Source: Jaltomata sinuosa (lineage: Eukaryota; Streptophyta; Magnoliopsida; Solanales; Solanaceae). Taken from it: DNA of 64,000 nucleotides. A program made the translations under genes and the position numbers. The notes below the pieces were generated by a model, which had not been told where the DNA came from, searched no databases, and worked only from the letters and a program-made list of their open reading frames with translations. Positions 1-12,118 of the stretch are shown here, one piece after another. Numbering within the stretch: position 1 is the stretch's first letter; each line of letters begins with the position of its first letter. The stretch lies in NCBI GenBank assembly GCA_003996215.1, contig QJPP01001560.1:491001-555000 (forward strand), written 5' to 3'.

Positions 1-600
1 GTGCATTTAGCACCTTATTTCGCACCTCAAGGTATGACCAGCACAATACCTGGTGCGTTTAGCACCTCAACACACCTACTGTCGCACATGACCCATCATG
101 GGCCAAGTTTGGAGTCTTCCAAGGTCACTTTTAGGACTTTAATTGTACAAGGGAAACACTATAAATAGTAGCCTTAGTTATTTCCATTCCTCAGATTTGA
201 TAAATATTAAAGATTTGTTTGAAAGATTATAGTTGCTATTTTAGCTTGTAGTCATTGGTGGTTTTCCCAATTAGTTAATCTAGTGTAGAAATATATTGGG
301 TGGATTCCTAATAGTCTATTGGGAGGATTCTTAATAGTTAGTTGAGTGATTAGAAGTTGATTCTCTTGATTGTTTGTTAACTTCTTTGCTTGATTAATCA
401 TATAGAGTCATCCATTTATGGATTAATTTGGTTTCTCTTTTGTTTGATTGAGGTGTTATTATTTATTGATTGAGTTTGATTGGGAGGTAATGGTATAAAG
501 TCCTTTGTTGCCCTTAAACTTGATTAATTGACTTTAATTCACATATGTTTTGATTATTTCAATTCCGCATTAGGATTTCAATTAGTCTACCTAATTGAGA
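1..600 (+). other. LTR-like flank with TATA box, origin unknown
   Basis: No open frame of note is present. Positions 1-95 repeat short gcac/gtgc words, and a TATA-like box (TATAAATA) follows at 160-167. The rest is AT-rich. This resembles the U3/R part of a plant LTR whose start lies left of the window, and the tandem array that follows may belong to the same element. Seen: word island and TATA box. Inferred: LTR identity. Confidence 0.4.
160..167 (+). promoter_or_regulatory. TATA-like box in the left flank
   Basis: TATAAATA lies about 65 bp after a short gcac-word island. The same order (island, then TATA) recurs in LTRs of E, F and A in this window, which is why I read this as a retroelement promoter rather than chance. 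Confidence 0.35.
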
Positions 601-1679
601 TCTTATCATATAGTAGTGAAAGAAACACCGATAATCCATCCGAGTATGGAATACAATGATATTAGAAGGTAATACTTGTGTACTTATGTAACAAACTAAC
701 TACTACTATTGGTCTATCCAACCTTAAATGTATCTCTCATTTAGTGATATAGTAGTAAAGGAACACTAGTAATATGTTCATGTATGGAATATGTTTATAT
801 TTGGAGGTAATACTTGTTTAGTAGTGTAACAAACAAAAATCTCTTATTGGTTCGTCCAACCATTAATATATTTCTTGTGTAATAGTATTCAAAGGAACAC
901 AAATAATCCATTCGAGTATGGAATACGTTGATATTAGGAGGTAATACTTGTGTAGTAATATAACAAATCAAATTCGATTATTGGTACATCTAATGTTGAA
1001 TGTATGTCTCGTGTAATAGTAGTCAAAGGAACAATGTTTATCCATCTGAGTATGGAATATGTTGATATTAGTAGGTAATACTCATGTGGTAATGTAACGA
1101 ACCAAATTCTATGATTGGTTCATCCAACCTTGAATGTATGTCTCATCAAATACAAGTCAAAGGAACACCGATAATCCATCCAAGTATAAAATACATTGAT
1201 ATCAGGAGGTACTACTTGTCAATTTAATGTAACAAACCAAATTCAATTATTGTTCCGTTCAACCTTGAATGTATGCCTCATTTAGTGATATAGTGGTGAA
1301 AGAAAAACCTATAATCCATTCAAGTATAGAATACGTTGATATTAGTAGGTAATACTCGTGTAGTAATGTAACAAACCAAATTCTATCATTGGTTCGTCCA
1401 ACCTTGAATGTATGTATGTCTCATTTATTGATATAGTAGTCAAAGGAACAATGATAATCCATCTGAGAATGGAATACATAGATATTAGGAGTTAATACTC
1501 GTGTAGTAATTTAACAAACCAAATTCTATTATTGGTCCATCTACCCTTCAATGCATGTCTCGTGTAGTAATATAGTAGTCAATGGAACACCGATAATCGA
1601 TCCGAGAATGGAATACATTGATATTAGGAGGTAATACTTATGTAGTAATGTAACAAACTAAATGATAATATTGGTCTAT
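601..1679. repeat. Tandem array, left part (units about 134-143 bp)
   Basis: About eight diverged units, recognisable by the recurring phrases gagtatggaatac, ggaggtaatact, gtaatgtaacaaac and ccaaccttgaatgtatg. The gagtatgga phrase recurs near 641, 779, 913, 1047, 1181, 1321, 1464 and 1603, giving spacings of 134-143 bp. The array stops in mid-unit at 1679, where element A begins, and resumes at 36004 in the right phase. Confidence 0.9.
1675..1679. repeat. Left target-site duplication of element A
   Basis: The 5 bp tctat precede the LTR end TGTCACGACC. The partner is tttgt at 35999-36003, with two transitions. The array phrase ctatccaacc is completed by joining the two flanks, which supports a single insertion here. 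Confidence 0.65.
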
Positions 1680-4600
1680 TGTCACGACCCGATTTCTCGG
1701 TCATGATGGAACCTATAACCTCCCAATAGATGAACCAATCCCCATAGCCTGAAACGATTAGTAATGGGCTCATATCTAGCAAGCAAGTGGAAGAATAGTA
1801 AGAAACTGCGGAAGCAAGGGTGATAAGTAAACAAAGTGAACAACAGGAATATATATAACATATATATGGAAGCTAAACAAACCCAAAAGACCTGGTATCG
1901 TAGTATAGAGATGGAACAACATCAACGCAGTACAAAGATCAAAAACAATATATATACAGATGTCTCTGAATAGTAATAGATTACATGATACAAAAGATAT
2001 ACTAAAAGCTAAGCTCCGGTCGGCAAGAGCTCACCCTCAGTTTGGAATGGTCCAAAAACTCCTCACATGAGTCTCCATGAGTGAACAATGATGGCCCACA
2101 CTAGGATCTGCACCAGAAGATGCAGAAGTGTAGTATGAGCAACAATTGCAAATCAAGGGGTACCTAGTAGGTACCATAGGCCGAATGGGAACATATAAGA
2201 TAAAAGAGTAGTAATAAGTAGAGTAGAAGCAAATAGCCACAGAAAGAAACGAATGAGTACACTGAAGCTAGAACGGAAGGAATACAAGCAGAAAACAAGA
2301 ACATTGCTAGCTAATAGATATATATACATCACATACATAGGTTAAATAAGGAAATAACACACCTGGGATCCTCGCAACAATAATATATAAGCAGGAATTT
2401 AGAAATAGGCGGTATACCAGTAACCTCAAGTGGAATAAGAAGAAAGAAGCAGAATAAAGGTAGTCATGCTCGAAAATAAGATTTAATAACCAAACTAATC
2501 ATAGTTATCTCAAGTTAATAAGCTAACAACCGGCAGCGTAATAACAACTTTATCAATATCCAATCTCATAAGCATCCATAGTAGAATCAATATTGCGAAA
2601 TAGTAACAATAAGTCTACCTACAGTCCCATGGCCTCCCATACAATTGAGAAACGCAGTCAAGTGAAAACAAACCCTCCTGCTGCCCATACTACCAGAGCA
2701 TACACTCACCAAACAACAAACAAGAGTGAAATCTCACACAAATAGATGATATGACATGATATGCTGAACTAAGTGTGACAGCAGGGTTGTATGTTACCCC
2801 CTCGGGTACCCCAAATGTCCAATGGAGGTAGGATGCATAGAAGGGATTCCCCCGAGTACCTCTACTCCATTGTACACCCCCTTCGATCACCCTCGGCCCA
2901 TAGCACTTGGTCCAGAATGACAGGGTCATTGGAGGTCTACTCGTAGACCACATACTAAGTCTCAAACTTTGATATACCTGTTTGGAGTGCCACCAGATCC
3001 AAACTAGTAACCAAAAAATCGATAATTCATGCCTGGAATTCATCCAGGTCTAAATCTGTGAAATAAGCCTCAAAAACCCCCTTCAAGGGTGCCCGACCTA
3101 AGTGTGACAGCAGCGTTGTATGTTACCCCATCGGGTACCCCAAATGTCCAATGGAGGTAGGATGCATGGAAGGGATTCCCCCGAGTACCTCTACTCCATT
3201 GTACACCCCCTTCGATCACCCTCGGCCCATAGCACTTGGTCCAGAATGACAGGGCCATTGGAGGTCTACTCGTAGACCACATACTAAGTCTCAAACTTTG
3301 AATAACCTGTTTGGAGTGCCACCAGATCCAAACTAGTAACCAAAAACTCGATAATTCATGCCTGGAATTCATCCAGGTCTAAATCTGTGAAATAAGCCTC
3401 AAAAACCCCCTTCAAGGGTGCCCGACCATATTTGGGTCAAAAACAGTAGTAAATCAAGTCCATTTCTTGGCTTTACCGAGTCTAATACCATTTCAAATCA
3501 ATATGAAGTCAAGTCTAGCACTATGGCCCATCCGAGTCTAGTATAAGTAGGAAAACTCTCATAAATTTCTCTTTTATCTCTTTTTACCCCAAAAAGATCC
3601 ATTTAAATAGTACCAAACTATTTCATGACCATTTTTATCGAAAATAGGCCCCCTGGGGACATGTAAGATTTATAAAACAATATAAGGTAGGCCCAAAGCA
3701 AAAACCGTAGTATAATCATGTAGGAAACCGTCTATATGCATGATAATGGCATGTTCAATCATAATTATTAGCCTAACGGCTCACAAACAACCTATCGGCC
3801 TTGCACAGGCTCCAGTCATTCTACAACACAGACATCCAGCTCTATAACAATAATAACTATGTCCTGGACTCACATACATTCCTAAATAACCCACACATGA
3901 CCACAAGGGTGATAATAACATTGATAACAAATACTACAAACATCGGAGGAAGAAAATGATTCGAACATAAAGACGCGGTCAATTTATTTGGTACCAAGCT
4001 AATAACCCCACCCAAGGATTCCAATTAGTACAATTTTATCCCATATATGCAAAGTCTAGGGAAGTGAAATCGTAACCTACCTGTCATCTGATGACAAGCT
4101 GCTAGAACGACGATGTCCAAGCCCGAACTGCTCTAAGAAGTCCCAAAATTCAATCACACTATCAAGAACATAAACTACACGTTAATACGAGACTAACAAT
4201 ACCCACTTACCTATAATAATAGCTGGGCCAAATTTTAGGTCACCTGCGGGCCCATGGGCCTCACGGCCCGAGGCCAAAAACAAAAGCATACAAAATGACC
4301 ACCATGATCGTAGGAGTACATGCCTGGAAAATTGAAGAATTTGGGCATGCAAATTGAGTAAAATAGCCCTTACAAGTTAAAACATCATAGAGGGAATTTT
4401 AAGAATGAAAAACCATAAATTAGGCAAGAAACACTTACCACAACGAGAGAAAACGTTAAGGAGGTGAGTTCCACGAACCCACGAACATGCAAGCCCAAGA
4501 AAAATAGAATCTACAAGTAATTTCCAAGCTTTGAGAATTTACAACAATTGGAGAAAAAGCAAGCTTGGGGAAGAAGAACTTACCAATTTATAGAGGGATC

Positions 4601-5228
4601 AAGAGGTCTTGATGGATAATTGAATTCCCCAAGTTATGAACTGATTAGAGAACTTTCTAGAGAGTATTTTAGAGTTAGGAGGAATGAACAAGATGTCTGA
4701 AAAAATGAATGGCAAAAAATTAAATAGCTTTTGGCCCATGGCCTATGCGAACGCGACCTAGAGTCGTCTAGGCGAAGGCCAAAACAGAGGGGCGGGCTTC
4801 CATGCCTACGCGTACACAGCCAAGATTAACAATGCTTTCTGAATTTCCATTCGAGGTTATCTTCTCAAAATTTTGACCAAAGTCAAACTTTCAAGTTCAA
4901 CTTGACTAGAAACACAAAAACCAAGACACAACTAAACCGAAAGCTCCCAAATCCTGACAAAGGGTCCATCTAGGCCAAAATCCATGCTCTGAAGCTAATA
5001 GAACTATCAAAATTCAATTTCGAGCATGTTTACCGAGAATGTTGAGCAAAGTCAATGATATCCTATGTTTATGCTCTAAAATAGGCAAATGGCCATAGAA
5101 ACCAAACAAACGGCTAGGGCACCAAACCACCAGTCCCAGCAAGCAATAAATGACTTGGGGCCGCTACTGGAAAGCTCTAATAGTACAAGAAACACTTAAA
5201 TGCAAAGATGACTTGAAGGGTCATCACA
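1680..5228 (-). repeat. Element A 3' LTR
   Basis: The 3549-bp LTR copy matches 32257-35998 over its whole length apart from two differences. It contains a 329-bp tandem duplication (2771-3428) that the other copy lacks, and it misses about 490 bp found at 35118-35600 in the other copy. It ends with TG/CA termini and adjoins the polypurine region at 5229. Short open frames inside it are not conserved between the copies. Confidence 0.9.
2771..3428. repeat. 329-bp tandem duplication inside A 3' LTR
   Basis: Two direct copies (2771-3099 and 3100-3428) start at aagtgtgacagcag and end at gtgcccgacc. They differ by only a few bases. The 5' LTR has a single copy near 33350-33672, so the duplication arose after integration. 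Confidence 0.88.
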
Positions 5229-5264
5229 ACATCCACTTTAAAAAGACTTTTGTCCTCAAAAGTC
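5229..5264 (-). promoter_or_regulatory. Element A polypurine region with AGGA-loop hairpin
   Basis: Next to the 3' LTR, the coding strand ends AAAGTGGATGT. Just upstream is a perfect 8-bp inverted repeat (GACTTTTG and CAAAAGTC, 5245-5252 and 5257-5264) enclosing AGGA on the coding strand. The region primes plus-strand DNA synthesis; the role of the hairpin is unknown. Confidence 0.7.
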
Positions 5265-6391
5265 AAGAAGAAAGGAGTACCTGAAGGCTCAAACAAGTGT
5301 AGATATTGAGTTCACAACTTATTCTTGGTCTCCCAAGTAGCCTTCTCAACCAGATGATGCCTCCAGTGAACTTTCACAATCGAAATCTCCCTAGATCTCA
5401 ACTTTATAACATCTCTGGCCAAGATAGCTATTGGTTCCTCAACAAAGGACAAACTTTCATCTAACTGGATCAAATCCCAATGCAACACATGAGACTCATC
5501 CGGAACATGTCGGCGCAACATCGAGACATGGAAAACAGGATGCATAACTGAAAGCATCGGAGATAAGGCTAACTTATAGGCAACACTACGAACCCTCTGA
5601 GAATCTCAAATGGTCCAATATACTTGGGACTAAGATTCCCTCGCTGACAAAATCTCATCACACCCTTCATGGGTGATACTCATAGGAAAACTAAATCACC
5701 AACACTGAACTCTAAGGCACAAAATATACGATCAGCATAGCTATTCTGCCTACTCTAAGCTGCCCGAAGCCTATCCTAAATTACTCGAACTCAATCCAAG
5801 AAATATCTAAGAAAATTTGTAATCTGCAGTCTAGACACTAACCCATCAAACTAACTAATCGGAGATCTGCAATGCCTACCAGACAGAGCCTCGAAAGGTG
5901 CCATATCGATGCTCGAGTGAAAGCTATTATTATAAGCAAACTCGGCCAAAGGCACAAACTGATCCCACGAACCTGTAAAGTCAAGAACACAGGTTCAAAG
6001 CCTATCCTCCAAGACCTGAATAGTCCTCTCGGACTGGCCATCTGTCTGAGAGTGGAATGCGGTACTAAGCTGAACCTCTGTACCAAAGTCTCACTGAATC
6101 ACCCACATAAACTGAGATGTGAACTGAGTGTCGTGGTCTCAAATGATAGAAGTTAGGGCACCGTGCAACCAAACAATCTCACAATGGTAAATCTAAGATA
6201 ACCTATTTGCACCATAAGCAGTCTGAACTGGAAAGAAGTTGAATGAATTAGTCAGCCGGTCCACAATTACCCAAATACAGTTGAAACCCCTAGAAGTAAT
6301 AGGCAATCCAACTATGAAGTCCATAACGATCCCTTCCCACTTCCACTCAGGAATGGGAAGTCGCTGCATCAATCAACCAAGTCTCATGTGC
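5265..6391 (-). pseudogene. Element A integrase (C-terminal half) and chromodomain remnant
   Basis: Read leftwards from 6391, this gives an integrase core with a DFIVGLP stretch, a HSQTDGQSERTIQ stretch bearing the catalytic glutamate, and the FSVGDLVF and VSPMKGVMRF segments of the C-terminal domain. A chromodomain-like end follows near 5312-5557 (VHWRHHLVEKATWET). Integrase joins element DNA to the host; the chromodomain directs it to heterochromatin. There are many stops and shifts. Homology to the integrase in B stops near 6391, where element C sequence takes over, so the zinc-binding N-terminus is missing. Confidence 0.82.
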
Positions 6392-6454
6392 AAGCAAATG
6401 ATGCATGTATACCAATCTTCAAACCCTCTTGACCTCTCTAGAAACCCAAGAGGA

Positions 6455-6755
6455 GGGTGTGAAATCCATCAAGCAAGGCTTGGTGAACATGAGAATGAAG
6501 GAAGGCGACGAGATAAATCATGCCACATAATCCATGGTGGATTTGTCCATCTCTTTTGCTCTAAATGATAAAGAAGCCACCTACCAGAAAGTATATATGC
6601 CATGCTTCAAACTATCTTGGCTAAGAAATATATCACAGAGGAGTATGTGTAATCCATAAAGCAAGGCTTTATGGATGCAAGGGCTAAAGAAGAAGAGGAG
6701 AGAAACCGTGCCATGTAACCCATGGCGGATTTGTCTACTCCTCTTGATCAAATTG
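6455..6755 (+). repeat. Diverged tandem duplication at the start of C
   Basis: The segment starting gtgaaatccatcaagcaagg (near 6458) recurs about 189 bp later as gtgtaatccataaagcaagg. Both continue into a stretch ending ccatggcggatttgtc or ccatggtggatttgtc. The copies are well diverged. Confidence 0.55.
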
Positions 6756-6898
6756 ATGAAGAAAACCCTCCGAGCCGAGCAAATGAACATGTCTCAAACA
6801 TTAAGCTCAATCAAATTCACTTTAAGGACGATGATGAAGATTTGAAAAATATGGAATCGCCCGAGAGTGAAGTTTTACGTGTGGTACTTGAACCCTAA
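6722..6898 (+). pseudogene. Short acidic ORF remnant in element C
   Basis: An open frame of 58 codons from ATG at 6722 (MADLSTPLDQIDEENPPSR) to TAA, rich in Asp, Glu and Asn. The same frame continues past the stop to about 7080, so this is the beginning of a longer broken reading frame. I do not recognise the product. It lies where the end of pol, or a spacer, would be in an Athila-type element. Confidence 0.3.
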
Positions 6899-7700
6899 AA
6901 AGAGGAAAAACTTGTATTAGGTGAGGCAGTAAGCCTAGAATGGTTGTTGAATATAGTTCATCAACTTGAGGCCTATGGAGAACAACGTGAACAAATGCTA
7001 CCAATGATTGAGATTTTGTTAAAAGGCATGTCAAGAGAAGTCAAAGAGAAGGGTCACTTGAAATTGCTATCCGAAGCTTGAGCACCAATTTGAAGACTCT
7101 TGTTGAGACATGCACGATAATGGGTAGTAGTTTTGAGTTGTTCCTTATTAAAGAGGAAGACACAAGGGATGATCATGAATTGAAGGTGTTGTGGCAACCA
7201 ACTACCTTATGTATGACTCAGGATGCCGAGATTTAGGGAATGATACTAGAGTTGCAAGGCAAAGTCCAATGATTCATGTTAAAAGACTCTAGTACATTCA
7301 AAAGTGAGGATATGTTGAATGAAACAAGATGCCCAAATCCTACTCAAACAACTTTTTGACTTAGATTTTGGTTGGATGGACGAAAATTGACGTAATCAAG
7401 CTCTTGGAGGACCTTGGAAGGAGGGTGTATCAATGTTTATCCTATTTCAAGTTTGTTATTGCAAGGGGGCAAAGAGACCTTCCTCACTTGAAGGCAAAAA
7501 AGTGCAAAATACGAAATCAAGAGAATGGCCTTCTCATGTTCACAACTTCATCCATGATTGTCACCAGAATTTCGATTCAAGTTTGGATCAAAGGTTCAAA
7601 TCATCTAAATGGAGATCCAAATGGTGACATATCTTACATTGTGCCACGACGTTAAATTGTATGCCTGATGAGAGGCAACCCATCATTTTTATGCTTTACA
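6899..7700 (+). other. Element C decayed coding/spacer region
   Basis: No long frame survives. Fragments at 7080-7250 and 7368-7655 look like decayed coding sequence. The stretch near 7645-7690 (gacgttaaattg, then gagaggcaaccca) resembles the spacer that follows pol in many Athila-type elements (recalled, not checked). This suggests the upstream part derives from the end of pol. Confidence 0.35.
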
Positions 7701-8930
7701 TCACTTTTTGTTTCTTTTTGAATTGATTTTAGGTGCTCAAGGGAATGATAAGAGGAACAAAGTGTTGAGAACCACCAAAAATACATCTAAAGATGGTGTG
7801 TTTTGCACCTGGAATAGTGCCCTTTTCACCTACCATCGCATAAGGAACCAGTGAGTTGGGAGAAAATTTTTGAATGTGCAAAAGTGGTGCAAAATGCACC
7901 ACTTTTTGGTGATTGGTCGAATTAGCGCACATGTGCACATGTCTTCACATGAGATACCAGTGAGCTCAAGCTGCAAATTCTGCAATTGTGGAAAATTCAC
8001 CAAAAAAGCCGAAGTTCCACAATTTTGGTGATTGGCCGAATTAGCGGTGACCACATTTGCGGACATCCTGACAGTTGCCAAGAATAAAATTTAAAAGGGC
8101 ATGAAGGTTGGTTTATTTTCTCACAAGAAAGGTCCATTTCTCTTCTTTCTTCTCTTTACTAACATGAGAAACACCAAGATCTATCCCCCTCTACAAGAAT
8201 ACAGGTATGACAAGCTAATCCCTTCTCTCTTTGAGGCATGTAAGATCTTTCCTCTTGCTTCTTGGTTCCTCTCAACTTGTAGGATTCATGTTGCATGACT
8301 TGATTAACTCTAATCTATGGTTAATTTGTTATTACTTGGGTGAGGTTTACTTTGAGAGTGAGTATTGTTTTGAGTGTAAATATGGGGATGGCTAGGCACC
8401 AATATCATGATCCATAGAGTAGTACCTATTTGTGCTTACAAAGTGTTCGTCGAATTGACCGAATAAAATACATAGCTAAATTCGCGAATTTTTTATGATG
8501 TGGTAATGTTTATGTGGAGTATTTTATGTTTATTCATGTAAAATATTGAGTTTGTGATTTATTTTTGGAGTGTTTGAAACGATTTCCTCCGTCGGGAAAT
8601 TTTAGAGATGACGGGTCCCCTTTTGCGGCCAAGTCTTGCATTTGTGGACTTTGACTGCAAAAGCGAAACCAGTCGAATTTCTAAATGCCGCAATTGCAGA
8701 GGTCCTTTGCATTTGTAGTCTTCCATATTTGTGAACGCCGACTGCAATTGCGGTACCCGAGACCAAAATTTTTGAGGACCCAAAATCATTGCACCTGCCT
8801 TGAGCATTTTGATTAATGTCCGACTCATTTCTTTGGCTTTCATAGACCACAATGCATTGTATTTTGTTACTAATGTCAATTGTTCATGAATGTGCAACAA
8901 TTTTAGATCAAAAGGCTGACATAGATGCAA
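7701..8930 (+). other. Element C leader before the PF20167 ORF, with word islands
   Basis: Non-coding. Two islands of repeated words occur: 7780-8060 (gtgca, tgcaccac, ttggtgattggtcgaattagcg repeated as ttggtgattggccgaattagcg) and 8610-8790 (gcaattgc, catttg). The first is followed by a TTTAAAA box at about 8090. The second resembles the island in C's own LTR at 12300-12460. This may be a second promoter or leader serving the downstream ORF. Open frames on the minus strand here carry no recognisable domain. Confidence 0.35.
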
Positions 8931-9671
8931 AACATCAATGATGCACTCCTAGAAGATGACCTACTCAATGATGTAGAGTTCGATCAATTTTCATTCATGT
9001 CTCCTGAATTTTAGAGACGATACTACTCTAACTTGGTGAAGAAAAAGTTGCTCCTCGAAAAGGGAATTTGTCTTGATAAGGTCTCCACAATTCTTTTAGA
9101 GTTTCATCATAGATTGGAGACCACAAGTTTGATGTGTTTTGCTCCTGAGCTTTGCAAGGCTAATGAGAAATGGGTTCAAGAGTTCTACGCAAATCTCAAA
9201 GCTGTGAGAATGTCGACCCCGATTATCAAAATAAGGGGCAAATTGGTTGACTTTGGAGCATCACGAATCAATGGGTTCTATAAATTTCAAGATCATGACC
9301 CTGCCCGATTCAAAGCAAAGGATTATGAACCAGGCACATGGTTGGTTTCCAAATTGTGTCTAGACAAAAGTGTAGCATGGGCCCTCACAAAAAGGAGCAT
9401 TACTTCCAAAGAGTTCACAGTTAAGTCAAAGAACTGGCCATCGATCATTTGTAGCCAAGTCTCTCCATGCGAGAATATGTACAATATACCAGTACTGAGG
9501 GCTGAAATGATTGCTTGCATCCTTGACGAAATTCCTATGAATGTTGGCCATATGATCATCTATGAACTCAAGGAGTTTTTGTTGCAAGACAACCTAACTC
9601 TCATGTTCCCATCTCTCATCACCAAACTGTGTAGAAGGGCTAAGGTAGATGAATACCTAACTGACAACTAG
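8931..9671 (+). pseudogene. PF20167-type plant transposon protein ORF (element C)
   Basis: From about 8931 the frame reads LNDVEFDQFSF, is broken by TAG at 9012-9014, and then is open from ATG 9033 for 212 codons. It matches my memory of the putative plant transposon protein domain (Pfam PF20167): a region with WVQEFYANL, the segment RFKAKDYEPGTWL, and PVLRAEMIACILDEIPMNVG, followed by a helical end. Despite the name, I see no DDE-type catalytic site. Its role is unknown; it is found in place of, or after, pol in large Athila-like elements. Element D carries a relative. Confidence 0.62.
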
Positions 9672-9897
9672 ATGGCCAGCAAGACCCATCTTTTCATTAA
9701 AGAAGTATGGGGAAGGGACAGTTTGCAAGAGCAACAAGAGAAAGATCAATGCAAAAACATTGTATCAGGCCATTGCCGGTAGTTCAAAGGAAATTATCCC
9801 ATTTGAGGTGATGATAGATCAGCTAAAGCATATCCGATAGATAGTGAGTGGCATTCCTCAAGGGCTGGGTGAGTCATAAGAGGGCCCTATTTCATTT

Positions 9898-10344
9898 GTG
9901 ACACATAAAGCTTTTGACAAATATATTTATGATCAAAAGAAGCAGGGAGCCCATCTTGATAAGCTGGAAAGAGCATACATTGATTTGGCCAAGTCCCAGG
10001 GAGATCTTCATGACTCACACACCAAGATGCTTAAGAAGGAAAGGAAGAGAGACAAGTTCTTTACTCATATGTGGAAGGGTGATAAAGGGTTGTGGAAGGT
10101 TATGAAACCCAGAGATCCACTCCCATCTTCTAGGAGGAGTGATGAGGATGATGCCCTAACAATGTGGTCTGAGGAGGATGCATATGATCATGCAGATGAT
10201 GACAAGGACACTGAGAGTGATGACAGTGCCAGAGGTAGTTTCAGGGAGCCCCTCCCACCATTTTACCTTATTTTGCTTAGTTGCATTGAGGACATTTCAA
10301 CATGTTTGATTGAGGGTGTGCATTTGGATGATAGTTTTGCTTGA
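9898..10344 (+). pseudogene. Coiled-coil and acidic-tail ORF (element C)
   Basis: 148 codons. The first 80 residues are charged and helical (LDKLERAYIDLAKSQGDLHDSHTKML, with KKERKRDKFF after it) and look like a coiled coil. The tail is very acidic (DEDDALTMWSEEDAYDHADDDKD). It is probably the C-terminal part of the PF20167 protein upstream, separated by frameshifts in 9672-9897. Element D shows the same order: helical part, then a DDDEVELDDD tail. Function is unknown. Confidence 0.5.
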
Positions 10345-12118
10345 TGCTTTTTTGGATTTTATGTTTTTCACCCTTGTCGGGTCTTGTATTGTTGAAACCT
10401 TGTTAGATTAGTTGTTGTGTTACTTCTTTATCTTCTTTGCTCTACTATCTTTGATTGGTGTTGAGAGCCAAGGGAAGTTTGAGTACCCAGTAGGCTAGAT
10501 AAAACTTGCCAAAGTTGGTAGCACTGTGTCGCATGAGCCTATGGGCAAAATGTATGTCGCGTGTGTTTTGGGATTTTCACGTTGGTGAAGTCTGAGTAGC
10601 CATATCAATCTAGATTGATGATTTGGCCCAATGATAGATTTAAGTGATGTCATTCTTAAGAGCAGATCGTCATCTTTTGAGATAAGTTGTATAATGATTT
10701 GATTAGTACTAATATAGTTAGTCTTACATGTTAATTGAGATAAATTGAGCATAACCCTCCAAAAATTCTTGTGACATAGTTGGAAAGCAAATAATGATGT
10801 TTCTGACAATGCCTTTAATCTTTTTGTGACTTTTGACCAATTAGTGATTACATAGATTCAAAGTGTGGCTCTATTTTTCCTTGTTTAGGAAGAAAATTGA
10901 TCCGTCTTGAATATTTTGCATGCCATGTGTGGTGAGTTTTGTTGAATAAATCTAGTACTTGCTTGTGTCACCTAGAACTTGCCCGGTTAGTCATTCAAAT
11001 GCTAGTCTTAAGTTTGTTGGTTGGAGAAATGATCTTAGGCCTTATTTGTGATTGTTGAAGACTACTAAGCCTTTAAATCCCACCATTGCACTCAAATTGT
11101 ATCACTAGTCACCCCTTTTAAGCCTAATACCTCTTCATTGGAAACCTCGGTATAAGCCTTGAACCATTTTTAACATAGATCCTTCTCTTGAATCCGTCCC
11201 TCCTTGAACTCTACAAGTGTGAAATAAAGGCTAAAAACCTAAGTTGAGGGTAATGAAGAAGTACATTGAAGGAGTGGCAAGTGAGTAATTTTGGTTTGTG
11301 GATCGAATCCGAAAGAAATTGTCAAAATGAAGAAAGAATTTGAAAAAGAATGCAATAATGAAAGGAAAAAAGGAAAAAGAACAAGAGAAATGAATCCTCC
11401 AAGGTGAAAAAATTGATAAAAATTGGCCCCCAATTGAAATGAGTAAAATGGTGTGTTGTATCTAATGAAATGAAAAGAAATGACTTTAGTTTCAAATTGA
11501 AAAAAGTTGTGTGGTGTCAAGGAGGATGTAGTCACTTGAATCCAAATGTGTATCCTACCCTTCCCCAAGCCTACATTACAAGCTTAGAAAAGTCCATTGA
11601 GATGTCTAGCCAATTGCTTTTGAGTTAGTGGTTAATGAAAATAAGGGCAAGCGTATGGTTTGATACTTGTTCATGCTTGAGATCCTTTGTGAGTGTGAGT
11701 GTTGTGCATTTGTCCCTTGTTTTATAATTGTAAATAATGTGTTTTGGGGACTTTCTTTGTTGTGAGGGCATGCGAATTAGGATAGAGTTGATGTTGATAC
11801 TTTTTGAAAAGAAATCAATTGAGCATGATTGGTGCTAGTGTTCTTAATTTATTTCTTGAGGATTGGTTGTTGTCACTTTGTCATATTTGTAAGTCTTTTG
11901 CAACTCTTGAAAATTTTTGTGAAATTAAGGGGATTTTTGTGTTGAGCATTCGGTTGTGATTGACTAATTATTACTACCAATCGAAATCATAATCCTTGTG
12001 CTTATATGAAAAGTGTGTTGAGAAAATGATTGGCTGTTCCTTGTGCTTTGTAGTGGGAGTCTCTTCTAGTTGGGATATGATTTTCTTGAGGACAAGCAAG
12101 AGATTAAGTTGGGGGTGT
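10345..12118 (+). other. Element C 3' untranslated region
   Basis: AT-rich, with no supported gene. It shares short phrases with the matching part of D (gctaaaaacctaagtt; a stretch near 11655 like one near 45722). It ends with the AGGA hairpin (12085-12097) and the tract gttgggggtgt against the LTR. Confidence 0.65.

Noticed and set aside
601..1679. CRISPR-like regular repeats
   Set aside because: Units are 131-143 bp with no separate spacers, in a plant context; this is a tandem satellite-like array.
2690..3372. Two similar open frames on the minus strand, looking like a duplicated gene
   Set aside because: They come from the 329-bp tandem duplication inside an LTR; the other LTR has only a short broken version.
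6239..6568. 109-codon open frame on the plus strand
   Set aside because: Mostly antisense to A's integrase remnant, and it runs across the A/C junction.
8559..8930. 123-codon open frame on the minus strand in C
   Set aside because: Lies over a low-complexity word island in the non-coding leader, opposite to the orientation of C, with no domain.
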